NCBI RefSeq assembly: GCF_000764305.2
Contig: NW_025931949.1
Coordinates: forward strand, 682,001-746,000
Reading direction: 5' to 3'
From: Hyalella azteca
Lineage: Eukaryota > Arthropoda > Malacostraca > Amphipoda > Hyalellidae
Length of the DNA: 64,000 nt
The notes beneath the pieces were generated by a model. It ran no database searches, was not told where the DNA came from, and worked only from the letters and a program-made list of their open reading frames with translations. Position 1 is the first letter of the stretch, and each line of letters begins with the position of its first letter. The position numbers and the translations under genes were made by a program. Shown piece after piece: positions 23,800 to 37,630 of the stretch.

Positions 23800-26700
23800 G
23801 TCAGTGTCAGCTGATTGATGCTGCATGTAGGTACCGACTTATCACTCGGTGTCTCATCTTCTATAGTTTTGTTATCTTCCTTACGCTTTAGATTCGTACT
23901 CTTTTAACTCCGCTTATTTTTTTCCATCAGTGGCTGCTAACCCTTGAACATTCGTACCTTGAAATTCAATCGCAATTCACCGTTTAAAATTTGAATTGAT
24001 AGAGCTGGTGGTGCAGCTGAGAGTCAATGTCACCTATTAATCCGAATTTTCAGTTTTTTAGATAGTTCGCATAATTTTATTTGTTGATTTCTCCCTAATT
24101 GGACGTCATTAAAAGTTTCCATTGTAGTATTAACTGTTTTGTCTCTTGCACTTTCTATTTTGTATCGACTTTCCTAGCGCATATAATCATTTCCAGCATT
24201 TTTCACCGGTAAAATTCGCCTCCCACAATTTATGGATTATGGATAAAAGTGCGAACTTATAACGCCAATCGGTGCTTCCTTAACTTTGGTTGTTTTACGC
24301 AATTATTTATTCCAGGCACATAGGCACATACATGCATCATTTTTGCTGCAGTTAAAGTTCCCCCAATACAGCCGTTCGAGGCTATTTTATTCCACGTGCA
24401 AAATTGCGAGGAGCGCTACCTGGCGGTGCCGCCGACGATATTAAAGGCAAACTGTCGCTTCCGCAGCTGGAAGTTTCAAGCCTTAATTAAAAGGCTTGTA
24501 ACTAAGAACTAAGTTATTGTTCCTGTATTCTATTTAAATATACGAAATGTGTTTATATGACGTAAATAACACCCAATTTTGCACAGAAATTGCTTGCAGA
24601 TCACACCAAAGGGTCTTTATAAGAATGTGTTTAACAAATTCTGGTACGTTACCTGAATTCGTGCGAGTGCCTGAATTATATTTTATTTTCAAATCTAATT
24701 TTTTCCGATACAAATGCTTACTAGAATGCTTTTTCCGATACGAATATTTGAAGCTAAAGCCTTATTCGGAGAAATTATTATAACGGTACCACGCACTATC
24801 TGCTCTCATAAACCGTATCCCAAGCTGTTTCAACTTATGCGAGATTATTCAACCGAATCTTCTAATATAGCACTACAACTTGCGTAACTCAGTTCATCCC
24901 AATATCATTAGCGTTTTCCTACTTAATAGGACTTAATAGGCTAATTAACTCGTTTAAAATATTTTCCTCCGTTAACTGGTAGCTTGGCAGCTCATTAGCA
25001 TCTCTAGGCTAAAATCTAAATAGATCGTCTTAGCTACTAGTGGCGTTGCGCTAACAAGCTATAATTAAAGCCATATCTATAGTTTATGAGAACTGCTCCC
25101 TGGAGCACAATTTCTATTCATTAAAGTTGTTAGCACGCATTCCCCTGAAGATTTTGATTTTTTCTTGGAATCTGATGATTTTTTTCTTGAATTTTTAGGC
25201 TTTTTGACTTGTTCAATGTTCTTGATATTTGATTATCATTAATTTTAACGGCCTTAACAACTAAATTACACAAATTGAAATGACCAAAATTTAGACTATT
25301 TTTCTTTTATATATTTTCTTTCATCAGAGCAATTGCTGGACTAATTTCCTCTGCTTGGGGAGGACAATCAATGTCATGTTACGCAAATGCAATCATTATA
25401 AGTACTTCTACGAAGCTAAATTATAACTTTCATTATTATGTATTTGAATGCCATGAGAGAAACTTGAACCTTTTTCGTGACTGAGAAAAATTAGCTCGAG
25501 CTCTTAAGTATTTAATCAAATTATGTTAGACTGGATGAGGCGGTTTCTGAAATTGTGGAGAAAATGTGATTTTTCAAATGATTGACTCGCAATTTTATTG
25601 AGAATAAAATGACTTTAATATGCGTCAATAAGCGAAAAAGTCGTTCTCATACATGGCATACACCCGAATGATTCCTCTATGATAAATGCTGTCACGGCTG
25701 TATTGGATCAATGGTGGACGTTGGTTACATGGATAGTCTGCATATTCTTAACTTATCACGAAAAATATTCGTTTATTCTACGCTGTGTACGACGTTTGCG
25801 CTGTTTGCTCGACGCGTTGGAGGCGTTGTCAGACGTCTCTTTAACTGCCCATTGCGCGCCTGCGTAAACTCGTTATTTGACGTCGGGTCGGCCTCAAGGA
25901 TACCTGAGAAACAACGATATATACTTTTTTAGTATTCTTTAGGCAATTATGTCTATGTAGTGGATCCGCCAACGCAACCAACATTCCAAACATCGCTCTA
26001 ACGTCTCTTGTGAAAACTAATTACATTCTGTTTTGTGTCGTATTTTACGTGTAAGATACTGACGGTGTTCGATTGAGTCTCGCGATTTATTAGAGCTTTT
26101 GTAGAAGGGATGCAAGAACGTTGCACTTCTAAGCCTGGATTGCGTGATGGAGGACGGACAGGGAGTGGCGGTTAAAGTGTAAAGTTTTTGCAGCTTGAAT
26201 GCTGGGCTTGGCTCAGGAAGATAATTTTTATTTCGATCTTTGTCAAGATTAAAAAAAAGCCTTCAATCATTGGAAGTTCGCAAAAATCACTGTCAAATGA
26301 TTGTGATTTAGAAGATCAACTATTCAACACGAATTTTCGTCTGGAGATCGTGAAATGTAGTAATTTTTAGACAAACAATGGAGTTTTATGATACATCGTA
26401 AAATAATTATCTAGTCAAGTTTTACCGGTGTGGGAACCGTTAGAGCGTATTTTTTTTATCATGTAAGTGGTGCTGATATTTTTTATGTAGATGTCTTTCT
26501 TGTGATAACAGCGATTTTCTTAAAAATTTCTATTATTATTCGTCGCAGATCTTTTATATGCAGATCTTTGCAAGTTAAATGCCCTTGCTTAAAACGATGC
26601 GAAAAGTATTTATTGTACAACCAACCTTTTTTAAGCTGCAACGGGTATTATGCGCACTTAATCTTTCTTAATTGTATCGATGCAAAATTGATGATGAAGG

Positions 26701-26864
26701 GCTCTGATCACGCTTGATTATGATGCCACACGTCTGCTTAGACTGAGAACCGTTCATGCAGACGGTACCCTAAACATAGCCGTGACCTAACGTGCCTGCA
26801 AGCAACAACTTCTGTCGTCTGTCCGTTCTGTGCTTCTCGTTAGACAAGAACAGCTGAGCGATTT
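23800..26864 (+). other. Intron sequence, no exon seen
   Basis: This is the start of the long intron after the large exon. It opens with the GTCAGT donor. AT-rich, no supported exon. The 23800-24550 part is slightly richer in GC without an open frame bounded by splice sites. Confidence 0.5.
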
Positions 26865-26926
26865 AAATTAACTGCAACTTGCATTAGGAACAGACTGCTG
26901 TTCCTAATGCAAGTTGCAGTTAATTT
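26865..26926. repeat. Perfect 28-bp-arm hairpin
   Basis: Arms 26865-26892 and 26899-26926 are exact reverse complements of 28 bases, separated by GACTGC. A transcript would form a fully paired stem with a 6-base loop. The absence of any mismatch points to a young template-switch or foldback event. The length resembles a pre-miRNA, but perfect pairing and the small loop are not typical of animal miRNAs. Confidence 0.9.
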
Positions 26927-28493
26927 TGACGGCTTCCATTTAGCATTTTTTGGAAGTTGAGGAATTTTTCTTTCTATTTTAGTGTACTGGCCTCTTTTCA
27001 AGTTCTAACGGCTAGCGGTTTATTATAATTACGTTATGATCCAATTGATCATGGCGTGTGAATATTGATTTTCTCATTTAAGAACCACCCTAAAATCAAT
27101 ACTATTCTATTTTTGGTGGTCTGAAAAGAGACTACACAATGTATGGAGTAACCTCAATACATTGCGCCGGAAATTTAATATCATTCCATTAATGTTGCTT
27201 GAACTTTGGCGAGCCCTGAGAAGAGGCTACCCATTTACAGTATTGGATCGTCACCTATAAGGGCCTGCTCGATCGTTATGACTTGCATGGTTGCTGCTCA
27301 GCCTTATTGCCTGGGGAAGCGACACTAAAGAGGAAGCACATCTTCGAGTTTTATCATGGAAGCTTACCAGTAAGAATAACGTATGCGTAGAGTAGGTTAT
27401 GGATGTTGCCGCAATATGTATTTACTTATGCCTTGGTTATCCCTTGAAGATGGAGAATGAAAAATTAAGATGAAAACTATAAATGTTCATAGATTGAATG
27501 CTTGAAACTCGTTTGATGTGCTCACAGATTCGCTGGATTACATTTGAATCGGCGCGTTAATCGCATTATGAAATAAAACGTTCGAGGCAAAATACCTGAA
27601 CGAAAGGAATGATAGAAAGACGTTACTTGTTATCGCGGATATCAGATATGAATTCGCCTAATGATTTTTCCTATCGTAAAAAATCGTTTTTTCTTCATTT
27701 TAACATGCTTTATTTTTTAATAAATTGAATTTCTCCAGGTACAACTTAGTCATACTTTTTTAATAGCCCAATCAAATTTTTTTAACTGCTCTGGTGACAG
27801 ATTTCATGTAATTATAGTTAGCAAGATTCAGTTGATGGCATGAATCCTGAAGGATTCCTGCTTTATACTGACTCCGCATGTTTAACTGTGCAAACAGCTT
27901 TTTTAAATAGATTCTCTAAACGATAATCTATTCTCTCTTTAAAATAGATTCTCGGCTGAAACGATTCTCTCTCAGAAATTGGTTTTGTCGATAATTCAAC
28001 CAGGCTTAATTAAGCCAAGACCGGACAAGTTGAAATTTCAACTCGTGAAAAGAAAGAAAATTTATGACATGAGGATTCGTGCTTAGGTGCCTCATCACGT
28101 ACAGCTGCATCAAAATTATGATAAACTACAAAAGAAGACGCTAGAAGCTTGGTTTTATCCTTGTTGTTCAAAAAACGGAACGCGACTAGCGATGGATTGC
28201 TTTGACGGTTGGTGCAGGGGCTGGGTGTGTTTTAATTTTGAAATGTCTCCGTATTTGATCGTACTAGTGTTTCTCCGTAACTTGATTTTTTCTTACCCAG
28301 ATCGTTTGATTTAAACCTTGTCGGTAGCATGATCAGGCTGCGTATTGTCACGAAACACGTAGTTGTTTTCAAGATTTATTAATATTTACAGTGTTATTCT
28401 TCCTGCAGCAATTTCTGGAAAAATTTCTATTAAGAACAGGAAGCATCGAAGCTAGTCACAGTTGCAACCATAACAAATTATTGTGTTATTGTT

Positions 28494-28525
28494 GTGATTA
28501 TTGGTCGCTATCGACCAATAATCAC
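28494..28525. repeat. Perfect 14-bp-arm hairpin
   Basis: GTGATTATTGGTCG, then CTAT, then the exact reverse complement CGACCAATAATCAC. It lies inside the long intron. Confidence 0.85.
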
Positions 28526-29485
28526 GCATTCCAAACTTTCAAATATCACGACACATGTAAACGATTGCTGAATTCGTCTGTGTATCATTAGTTAAAGTAC
28601 TTAAAAGAAAGTTGTTATCCAATTTACTTGATACACAAAATTAAGTCTAAGCAATCGCCCGAATCCCGAATTTGTCATTGGAATTAGCTTTGGCTTTCAC
28701 TTTTCAATAGCTTGCTGATTAGCTGAGTTTGCATTTTTGTCCTTTGAATGCATGGTTGCTCAGTGCGCTGCATTGTGCGTATTTGCACCAGACGCTCGCT
28801 GATCGATGTCATCGTTGCCTTCGTGACCCAAATGATCATTGACCACGTGCGCCTTAGATGGCAGTTTGCCCATATAGATTTTTAGTTGGAGGCTACCACC
28901 GGAAGTATGATTTTACGCCTTGCTTCCGTTGGCGCCAGTTGACTGAAAAAAAAAACAGAAGTTCACTTGAGCGTTTACTCTCGTGAATGTATTTTTAAAG
29001 CACCTGTTGTGAAGGTATTTTTGATTATGTATATTATATCACATTTTTAGCTCTAGCTATCGCACTGTGACAGAAAACAATTGTCAGGTCCCGAGTGCAT
29101 ACAACATTCTTAACTGAACTATAGTGAACGACTTATATTTTGTAAGTTGAAGTTATAAGAAATGTAGGGAAATATGAAATAGGAACAAAATTACGAGAAC
29201 TCATAGTACGTTTGTACACTATAGATGTTACTCACATTGTTCGTAATATGAGACTGTTGAGCAGAGCACGGACCGTAGATATAGGCTTGACGGAAGTCTC
29301 AGCGTATTGTTGTTTGAAATGAACTGATTGATGATTTGAGTTACGTATTCCGAAGAATTGGTCAATATTGCGATTCTGTAATTTGTTACTCAAATCTACA
29401 TAAGCAATCGAATCTGTACGTTACGGACGGATAATTCAATATGTGACGTTGTTGGTCAACTCTCACTGGATAATGTTAAATGTCT

Positions 29486-29525
29486 CAAATCATATTTTTT
29501 CTTGTGCTTAGAGAAATATGATTTG
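29486..29525. repeat. Perfect 12-bp-arm hairpin, 16-base loop
   Basis: CAAATCATATTT at 29486-29497 pairs with AAATATGATTTG at 29514-29525. Confidence 0.75.
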
Positions 29526-31875
29526 TTATTGCGGTCGAGTTGTTTCGCTTGCACTTCGCACAAACGTTACGTTGAAATGGCTTTGCAGAAAATAAAGCGC
29601 GATGATATGAAAAATATGAACATCTTTTTAATCAGACATGTAAAATTCAAACATAACAACCTGAAATTACTTTCTTATAGATTCTCGTGCCGACTACATA
29701 GCAATTAAAAACGTCGCGCACGATATCTTGTGAAAACCCGTACGAAGGCTTTTCCTTTTCTAAAATAGTCTAAACGGAAATTCCACCGCTTTCGGTGAAC
29801 AGTAAACTGAATAAACGGAGTCTTATTCCGCGACCTAGTGGAGGGAATCTTTGATGAAGCACCCGGCCGTTAAAGTGCAGCCCGTGTGTTTGAGTTTTGT
29901 CGGACATGGCAATATAAAAAGTAACTTTGAAAGTTTTTGTGGTGTAAACAATTTTATCAGGATGAAGAACAATAAATGTAAATTGCTGCCATGGCTACAT
30001 TGAATGAGGCGAATAAACAAGCAAACTGTAACGAGTGTCGGGGAAAAGCAGCGCTTCAACGTTTCAAAACTGCATCTCCATGCGGCCGCAGTGGCCGCTG
30101 ATTCTGGCTGGAACATGACAGGTGTAATTTCATTGCGCACAAAGTGCTAAAATCTCCTTAGAAGTTTTTCTAATATGAAGAGCCTGTTTCTCCCATCTAG
30201 AGTAGACTAGAATAGAAGTATTTCATGAAGGTCTCTGGTACCGGAAATTTTTATTCGAGCTCCTTCTAGGGACCCAGACCGCTGTTCAGAAAGAGTGTGT
30301 TGCCGTGCGTAGTGTATGCTAATTTCATGTATTGGGACACTCCGCCGGACCAACATCGATAAATTTTATGGAAATTGTGAACGCCCAGGCCAGTTTTAGA
30401 CTTAGGCTTGAAAAAGCAAAAAATTGCAATGGAATTCTGGAGTCTTACTATGTAAAATGCTCGGCACTGAGTTTAATTAGCATTTGAGTATTTTCTCTCA
30501 GTAACATTGCTCTTGAAATTAGAATTATTAGCTGAAATTTATCTTATTAAATTTAGTGTTTCGATTTCTTTGACAATTGTATCGATAACACTAACACTTC
30601 TGGCGTTAAAGGGACTGTGTCGCTCTCAGGAAGAGAGATGCGCTAAACATTAAAGTTGAACTCCATCGCCTTGAAACTTCTGAGTAGTAGTCAAATTCAG
30701 GCGTTGGAGCATTGTGTTGTGCGCATATCAAAGCAGCAATTGCAATTTCGGGGATTTTTATGGGTGACACGAATCCATAATCATCAACTAGTCGTGAAAA
30801 TGCCCGATCACCGAGAATTTTATCGATCCAAAACTCGACTTTCCATAACGTACAGTACGTAATACCTGGTCTTCCTGAGGTTAACTGAAGTGATGGGTTA
30901 GCCTACTGAAGCACAGCGCGCTTTTACTGAAGCCACGGCTGAGAGCCACTGACTAAGAGGACGTCCTTATTTACGAGTGAGTGGATGGCGGGCCGGAGAC
31001 TTCCGCTCCTCTGGAAACTGGTCATGTTCCTTAAAATCTTCTACGTGCCGAGCCAAGTAGCAGTGAAAATAAGAAACCAAGTATTGCATGAATAAAAATC
31101 TGGATACAATGATAGAATTGATTATCATTACTATTCAATCCATTTAAATATAATATTATTCATCAATCGCTATAAATTTCATTTGAAATTTTGGTAATTG
31201 CCGAATTTTTTATATATTTGTCGGATTTTTTCAGAATTTTCAAAGATAACTTCCTTTTTGAATATAGCACCCGAATCACGTTGCAACGTTCACTCTTTAG
31301 AGAGCTCACTGCTAAGTGGGTCAATGGTGGCGTATTGCTCTCTTTGAGTCGCCAGAAGTGCAGCTTTTCTCTCTAGTAGACGACCGCGGCAGCCGACGCG
31401 GCGACGGCCTTCCAGACTTGTTGACTCTCCGGCTCCACGGAAAATTGTCAATTCGCTCGCCGTCATTGTTTTCCATTCCCTTTTCTCAACTTCTAGATCT
31501 GAAGAGTTGAAAATTAATTAAAGGTGCACAAATGATGCATTAATATTTGAGCAAACTCTAATAGTATTGCTCTCGATTCAATGATATCTAATTTTCGCTC
31601 AATTGTACTCGGAATAATTCCATATAATAATAATTCCATATTTGCCTTGACTTCCATTAGCTTGTGTCTAGTCCAAATGCTTATCGCCGCCTTCCATGTG
31701 ACAGGCAGTTTACGACCCTGCACTTGCTTTAGCATTACATAGGCGTGGTCGTGTGAGGCTCCAACATAGGCTCTCCGGAGCAGAGGATGCCGCGCTGTCG
31801 ATCTTTCATGTTAGCGAAGACTCTTGGTGTTAGTTTCCATGTGAAACCCGAGGAACAGAGAAATTTGTTCTAGCT

Positions 31876-31923
31876 TTTTAGCGCATTTTCTCATTTATGG
31901 AAGAAAAGGCGCTATTGTGCTCG
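31876..31923. repeat. Dispersed repeat copy A (AGCGCATTTTC family)
   Basis: TTTTAGCGCATTTTCTC, then a short spacer with TTATGG, then GCGCTATTGTGCTCG, matches the block at 47482-47530 in the same order and orientation. Here the inverted right arm is slightly altered (GAAAAGGCGCT). Confidence 0.6.
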
Positions 31924-33449
31924 GTTTTTCGGTTACTGAGGCTTGCTTATTCGGCAGAATCGTGATCGTATATACGTCGCTTGATAACAAAGAATATTGT
32001 CGTACTTCAAATGGTATGGTATGCTCTGCGACAGGTGCGTGCGGCACAGCTGTTGAAGTACGTTGTATATAGAAGACTGATTAATAATTCATACTGTCAC
32101 GAGCTGTGCACTGTGCGGAACTCGTGCAGGCGAACACGGTCAATATCTGCCGTGTAGTCTACTCTTATAATAATCGGCGCGCTGGCTATAGATTCGAACG
32201 GAATTGAACTGTGTGGACTTTCTTGAAGCATGTTGCCATGAAACTGTGTTAAAATTATAAGCCACGTGTTCACTGAATGTTGTGCGAGTAAATTAGGCGG
32301 TTTTTTCGAGTCATTGAATTTCGAAACTTGTTTCAGTTGTATTTACCATATTTTACATGAGTTAGTCCAAAGTCAGCTCGGAATATCAAAGCAGTTATAT
32401 TAGATAAGAACGGGTGGAGGAAACTTGACTCTCGGCCCGATATTTCACATTCAAGAAATGATCCTACTTGTTTTTTCCTACTTGTTTTTTCTGTGACTAA
32501 ATGAAGAAAAACTCATCAGCCTGCGACATTTCTCTGTTGGCGAAATTTCAAGCACATCTTCATATGACGTTCTCTTTTCCAAAATGCACGATCTGAGTTT
32601 TTTTGCTCTGGTAGCTTTCTCCTGATGACTGTTGTTCTTGAGCGAAGAGCGATCTTGGTTCCTTTGTTTTCTGGGTTGGAGACGGGAAATTAAGGCGCTG
32701 CATGCATCCTATGTACAAATGGCGCGCGCGAGCGTGCAAAGAACCATTTTCGATCTTTTTCTACGTCGGTTCTGCACCCCAGGCTTCTGTTAGCCACATT
32801 GTTGGGGACTATTCAATAAATAAGCATTCTAACCCCAAACACTTGGCCAATGATCGCAAATAAAAAGGATGAATAAAAACTGATAAAGAAAGAACTATAA
32901 TAATAAATGAACGATAAATCCAAGAAAACAAAACTATAAACCGTGTGTCTAATTAGCCTTTCACTTTCAACCTTTAAGAATCCTAGGTTCGGAGCCTCGC
33001 TGAAAAGCAAGAATAAATACAAATCAAGGACTTGAATTACCGGAACTCTAACAAATGAATAAAACAGACATAAAAACTAATATAAATAATAATATTAAAT
33101 ATCATCAAAAAGGCCACCACTATATCAACACGAAGTTTAACACGATAAACAATGCAGGTACTAACCTCTGTGGTGGATCACGTAGCAATGACAAATAAGT
33201 AAACATTTATTTGCGAAATCGTCGGTGGTGAATCAAAACGGAAATGACAAATTTAACGAACCCTATTGTGATCCCTAACAACATGTATACCAGTGCCGTA
33301 TTCAGATCAAGAAGCATATCTTGCGCACAAATAAGAAGTTGATCGTTCAGGTGCATATTGTTCAATCGATTTAGTTGTACGTAGCAAAATAGCTACAAAT
33401 ATTCTCACTAAATCTACATGGAGCTTTAATCATTCATCGAGAACCACAG

Positions 33450-33576
33450 ATGTCTCCAACCGAACGTTCGATTTCACGGTACGCACGACAAAAGCGATCG
33501 CACAGCACAACATTAGCTGATTGTCCCGACACTTCCCGCCGTCCAAAGAGAAATTATCAATTATTATGGCGGTCCC
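33450..33576 (+). CDS. Possible additional alternative first coding exon
   Basis: An ATG opens 42 codons plus one base and ends at CGGTCCC/GTGAGT, a strong donor core leaving phase 1, as in the three better-supported first exons of this strand. The peptide starts MSPTERSISRYARQKRSHS and is basic and Ser/Arg-rich. The patch is GC-richer than its flanks. The -3 base is C, which is weak. The sequence before the ATG (GAACCACAG) could also be an acceptor, making this an internal exon. Only 87 bases separate its donor from the hAT element, so the element would lie in its intron. Confidence 0.3.
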
Positions 33577-33655
33577 GTGAGTGCGATAAAGCACGCGGTT
33601 GCGCGCCCTTCGACCTACATTATCTGCGGTTGGAGCAGGGCTGCCGCACCGTTCA

Positions 33656-34524
33656 ATCTAACCCAGTGGTTCCCAAACTTTTTCAGGCTGGTGCCCCCTT
33701 TGACTCCCTAGTTAACTTCTAGCGCCCCCCACAGACACATAAAAAAACATACGCCTCTTTCTTGAAATTTTGTACGCTGCAATTTTAAAAGATAAAGGTT
33801 AAACACAAATGTGTATTTCACAAATAGAACCCCATTTAGTGAACCAATATGTTTTTAAGCTGTTTTAAGTTTTAACTGTTTCAGCACTAGAAACCTAGGA
33901 CGTCTCGGGCAAATTTACGGCCGCGGACTCATGGCCAGTCGATCGCACGACCAATGTCCAAATTTAATTATCAAATAATATCTCCCAAACTAATGAACGC
34001 AGCTCAATAAAACTTGGAACATGTATTCATCAGAACCTAACGGTCATTTTTAGCTCGCAAAATATTTTAAATTTCACCTACATTGGTGAGTTATATTGCG
34101 CTAAAGGCCGAAATTCGCAGCGATCAAAGAATTTCTTCCAAAATACTGAATAGATTTGAACGAAATTTTGAATATACATTCCTAACTACCAAACGGTGAT
34201 TTTTTAGCTTCTAAAAATTTTTCGATTTTACCTTCGTTTGAGAGTTTTTTTTTCATTTCACCGTCATTCTTGATTTCACACTCCCTTATATTCAGCCCGA
34301 GAGGTTAGAAAAACAGCTCTGGGTGAAAAAACCATTGCTGGGTGTCTTGTGGCGCACGTGTTGTGTACAAATCGTCAAACAAACGTTGGAACTTCTGACT
34401 TTGACTTTGGACTACCGCCCCCCTATCGCCCCCAAACGCGATCTTCTTCCTTACCGCCCCCCAAAATCTTTCCACCGCCCCTAGGGGGGCGATATCGCCC
34501 ACTCTGGGAACCACTGATCTAACC
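33656..34524. mobile_element. Non-autonomous hAT-type DNA transposon with 8-bp target duplication
   Basis: The element body is 33664-34516 (853 bp). Its ends are CAGTGGTTCCCA and the exact reverse complement TGGGAACCACTG, the CAGTGGTTC-type terminus typical of Charlie-like hAT elements. Immediately outside both ends is the same octamer ATCTAACC (33656-33663 and 34517-34524), the 8-bp duplication expected of hAT insertion. Both sub-terminal zones carry repeated G/C-rich motifs (CGCCCCCC, ACCGCCCC), like hAT transposase-binding sub-terminal repeats. No transposase frame is present; the longest inner frames are under 80 codons. It is therefore a deletion derivative or MITE-like element moved by a transposase encoded elsewhere. 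Intact ends and a perfect duplication suggest a fairly recent insertion. Confidence 0.93.
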
Positions 34525-37500
34525 TAACGCTTGCTGCACTTCGGTTGAAATTACATCCATATAATAGGTAATTGCTAATAATAGGTTTATAATTGGTACA
34601 ATAGGTTGATTGTGAAAATTTCGAACATAATGACGATACCTTGCGCTAACCTTCGATCCTTACCCAGCAACAACGTAAAAAGTTGTTTACCGTCTTCTTT
34701 TGGAATTGCTAATTGCCTTACTTTATTATTTTTTAGTACGAGGCTGCAATTTGCTTTGCGTGGTTTGCCGTACAAAACTAGTGCTTGTACTCATTAATCA
34801 TCCAGCTTTTGCGTAGACCTAGCATCATTTGTGTGCTTGTGCAGCTACAGCGAGTTTGTGTGTTCAGCAATGACAGTTTAATCACTCATGAGTGGCACTT
34901 CGGATTGCGTTACCATGTGATAAAATCTAGTTCACTTTGCTCGACTGACAGGAAATGGTTCAGGGTGGTGCTTGAGATTCTTAACAACTTTTTTTGTTAT
35001 TTTGAAACTAGGAATAGAATGTGAGGAGAAAGTTGTCAGACAAAGTGCTACCTCCTCTGGCACGTCGTAATCCTCTTAGATGCTCTTGGGAGGAGGAAAT
35101 TTGAGCGTGCACTGCCTGCTCCTGTTGGCCTCCTATTGACGAACTCCTTCACTCTATATACGGTGACACTTTTTAGGCTTCTAGACAATTTATGATATGT
35201 TTTAGATTTAAGCTGCTAATGTACCACTTTAAAACACTACATCGACGCTCTGAAAATAATTGTTGCATGATAGTAGGTTTAGTTCAGCCCTCAATATCTT
35301 ATACCTAAAATCCATTATTTGAAAAATTCTTCGGAACAAAATTTTACATTATGAAAACGTTGTGATACATGTGTCTGCGTTAAGTAACTTTTGGTAGGTA
35401 TATACCATACCGAAGTATGTAAAGTTACTTCCGAATATGTATGATGAAGAGTCGCCTCTTTAGTCGGTGTGTGTTGCGATTGTCGCTCTGCGCAGCTGTG
35501 CAGCTTTAGTTTATTGAGAACAATATATGCACATCAGGCACTCAAATTTTCAAATTTAGTTGTTTCTCACAACTTTTAGGACTCATTTAGGGACATTTAT
35601 CTGTTCCACTCTTATGATATAGTCGAAAGCTCGCTATACACAAAGTAAAGTAAGGATATTGTTCACATGACCGAATCAAATATACACGAACCAAATAAAT
35701 CCCCGTTTTCCTGGATTACGTTATTTTTCCATGTTTCCTCTCGTACATGCTTTACTTCCCTTGCGCACTTTGTTCAGCCGGAAGCCCTGTGGATAATGAA
35801 TTTTGTATTGCGGAGTTCATAATTTTTTGTTATCGTTTGAACGGAGCGTGTGCGGTTTGTTTCATCACAGGGACCTGTAATTACAGCGGTTCTGTCATCA
35901 CCAAAGGCAGTCTGCTACATTTCCGGTTGGTCATTGGCTTCGTAATCACCGCGCTATCGGCATTCATTGTAGCAAGGGAACATTCTGGGTTCTTTGAAAC
36001 TTTCTGGTTTAAATTTGTCCGACTAACGAGATATTTCCATCCGTATTCAACAGTCTTACCCAGCATTGTTTCATAAGAAAAATTGTTTTAATGTGTAACT
36101 GTTAAGAGAAATGGATAAGTGCATCCAGCCCGTTGCTATGTTTTAAGAAATTTTGTACCGCCAATTTGTTAGGATTTCCTTCCTGTCTAAGGTTTTATGT
36201 AACCCTACCATCTATTTTGTATAGAATTTTCTTTCGGGCTGTGATGATTCAGAATTTTTTTTATAGCGAATCTTATTTTAAAATGTGTTACGTGTCAATC
36301 ATTATTGAACTGTTGCCTAAAATTTTTGCATCTGACTGCATCAAGCACCTTTATATATAAATAATACATAATTATATTATGTAAATTTTTGCTATTTCGT
36401 ACTTCATGTGATGTGGCCTCGGCCAATCGCGACGTTTAGAAATATGTTTTAATAGATAGTGTTACAAAACAACGTAACTGATTGCATGACAACTTTCAAT
36501 ATTAATACTCTGAACGTGAAAGTCAATTTTATGAACATGCGTATTGGGCAGGCTTTAGCTATGTTTCTGTTGCACGCCATTCCGGATGGAGTAAAAGAAC
36601 GGTTTGCTTTATTAGGGAACGAAATAAACGTCAGTAAAACTGCCTTGATACTGTTTCTAAGGACGCTAAGCGAGTTTTGATTTCTTGTAGCGCAGAGAAA
36701 AATTTATTGTATTCTAGAAAATAGATATTGCCTTTCCACATTTTATCACTGGAGATTCTATGAAAGTTAGTCCCCAATTCGTTGGTCGAGAAGTTTAATA
36801 TATAACTACACGTTTTATAATTTTCTTCAATGTTCTGATGATAACTTCTGCGCTATGCACTTCTGTGGTTTTCACACAATAGTTGATTTTAAACATTCTA
36901 AATAGACGTACGAATATTGAAAATGAGATGGTGATACTACTTAGCGGGTACTGGAAACTGGTGTCTACAATTAAACCGTGGCAACTGAAGGATTACTGTA
37001 CATTTTAGTCTATGTAATCATTATACGAGTATGCGTTCGAATCATTTTCTTCGAAGAGAAAACTTTCAATATACAAGGACAAACACTTTCACTGGAAATT
37101 TATCATGTAAATTTAAGTATTGTAGTGAGTAGTAATCCATATATTGACACAGAACTTTACTTCAAAAGATACGAAGGCAGTCTAATTGTCTAGGTTCATC
37201 AAATTTTCTTTAACAATTTGTGCTAGCACATCCATGGACATTGAATTCTTTCACGGGAACCAGCTCATCAGAATTCCTGCTGTCCGACATTGATTCGCGA
37301 GTTAGAACGAAATGTTTCATTTCAAACAAAGATCTGATTGAACGTTTGGAACATCCAAATTTGGCCTGCTAGGTCAACAAAACGAATTTAGGAAGAGAAA
37401 CATGATAAAGTGATACTGTTTGCCTTCTTCAAATGGTCGTTCGTGGATTGACGTTTAGTTGAATACCATTTGAACGAAAATGATACGACCATATCCGATT

Positions 37501-37630
37501 AGTATAAATACTTTCCTGCAAGTGTCGATGCATAAAGGGAAAATCTGAAGTTGCTTTTCTCTACACAATATTCCTTCATGATCCCTGGAATGTCGTGAAT
37601 TTTAATTTGTAAATTTTCTTATTTCTCCAG
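34525..37630 (+). other. Intron sequence
   Basis: No exon supported. A 109-codon plus frame at 35747-36076 includes a hydrophobic stretch but has no splice or motif support. The right end is the pyrimidine tract TTTTCTTATTTCTCCAG, a strong acceptor. Confidence 0.5.

Larger units (their letters stand above)
26927..33449 (+). other. Intron sequence with scattered short repeats
   Basis: No exon supported. It holds a juxtaposed AG/GT site with a pyrimidine tract at 27738/27739, hairpins at 28494-28525 and 29486-29525, a GC-rich patch at 31380-31450 just after a TTCTCTCTAG acceptor-like sequence, a dispersed repeat copy at about 31876-31923, and a CpG-rich GCGCGCGAG patch near 32720. The stretch 32815-33250 is AT-rich without features. 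Confidence 0.5.

Noticed and set aside
35747..36076. 109-codon plus-strand ORF with hydrophobic residues
   Set aside because: Composition follows the T-rich background, and no start context or splice support.
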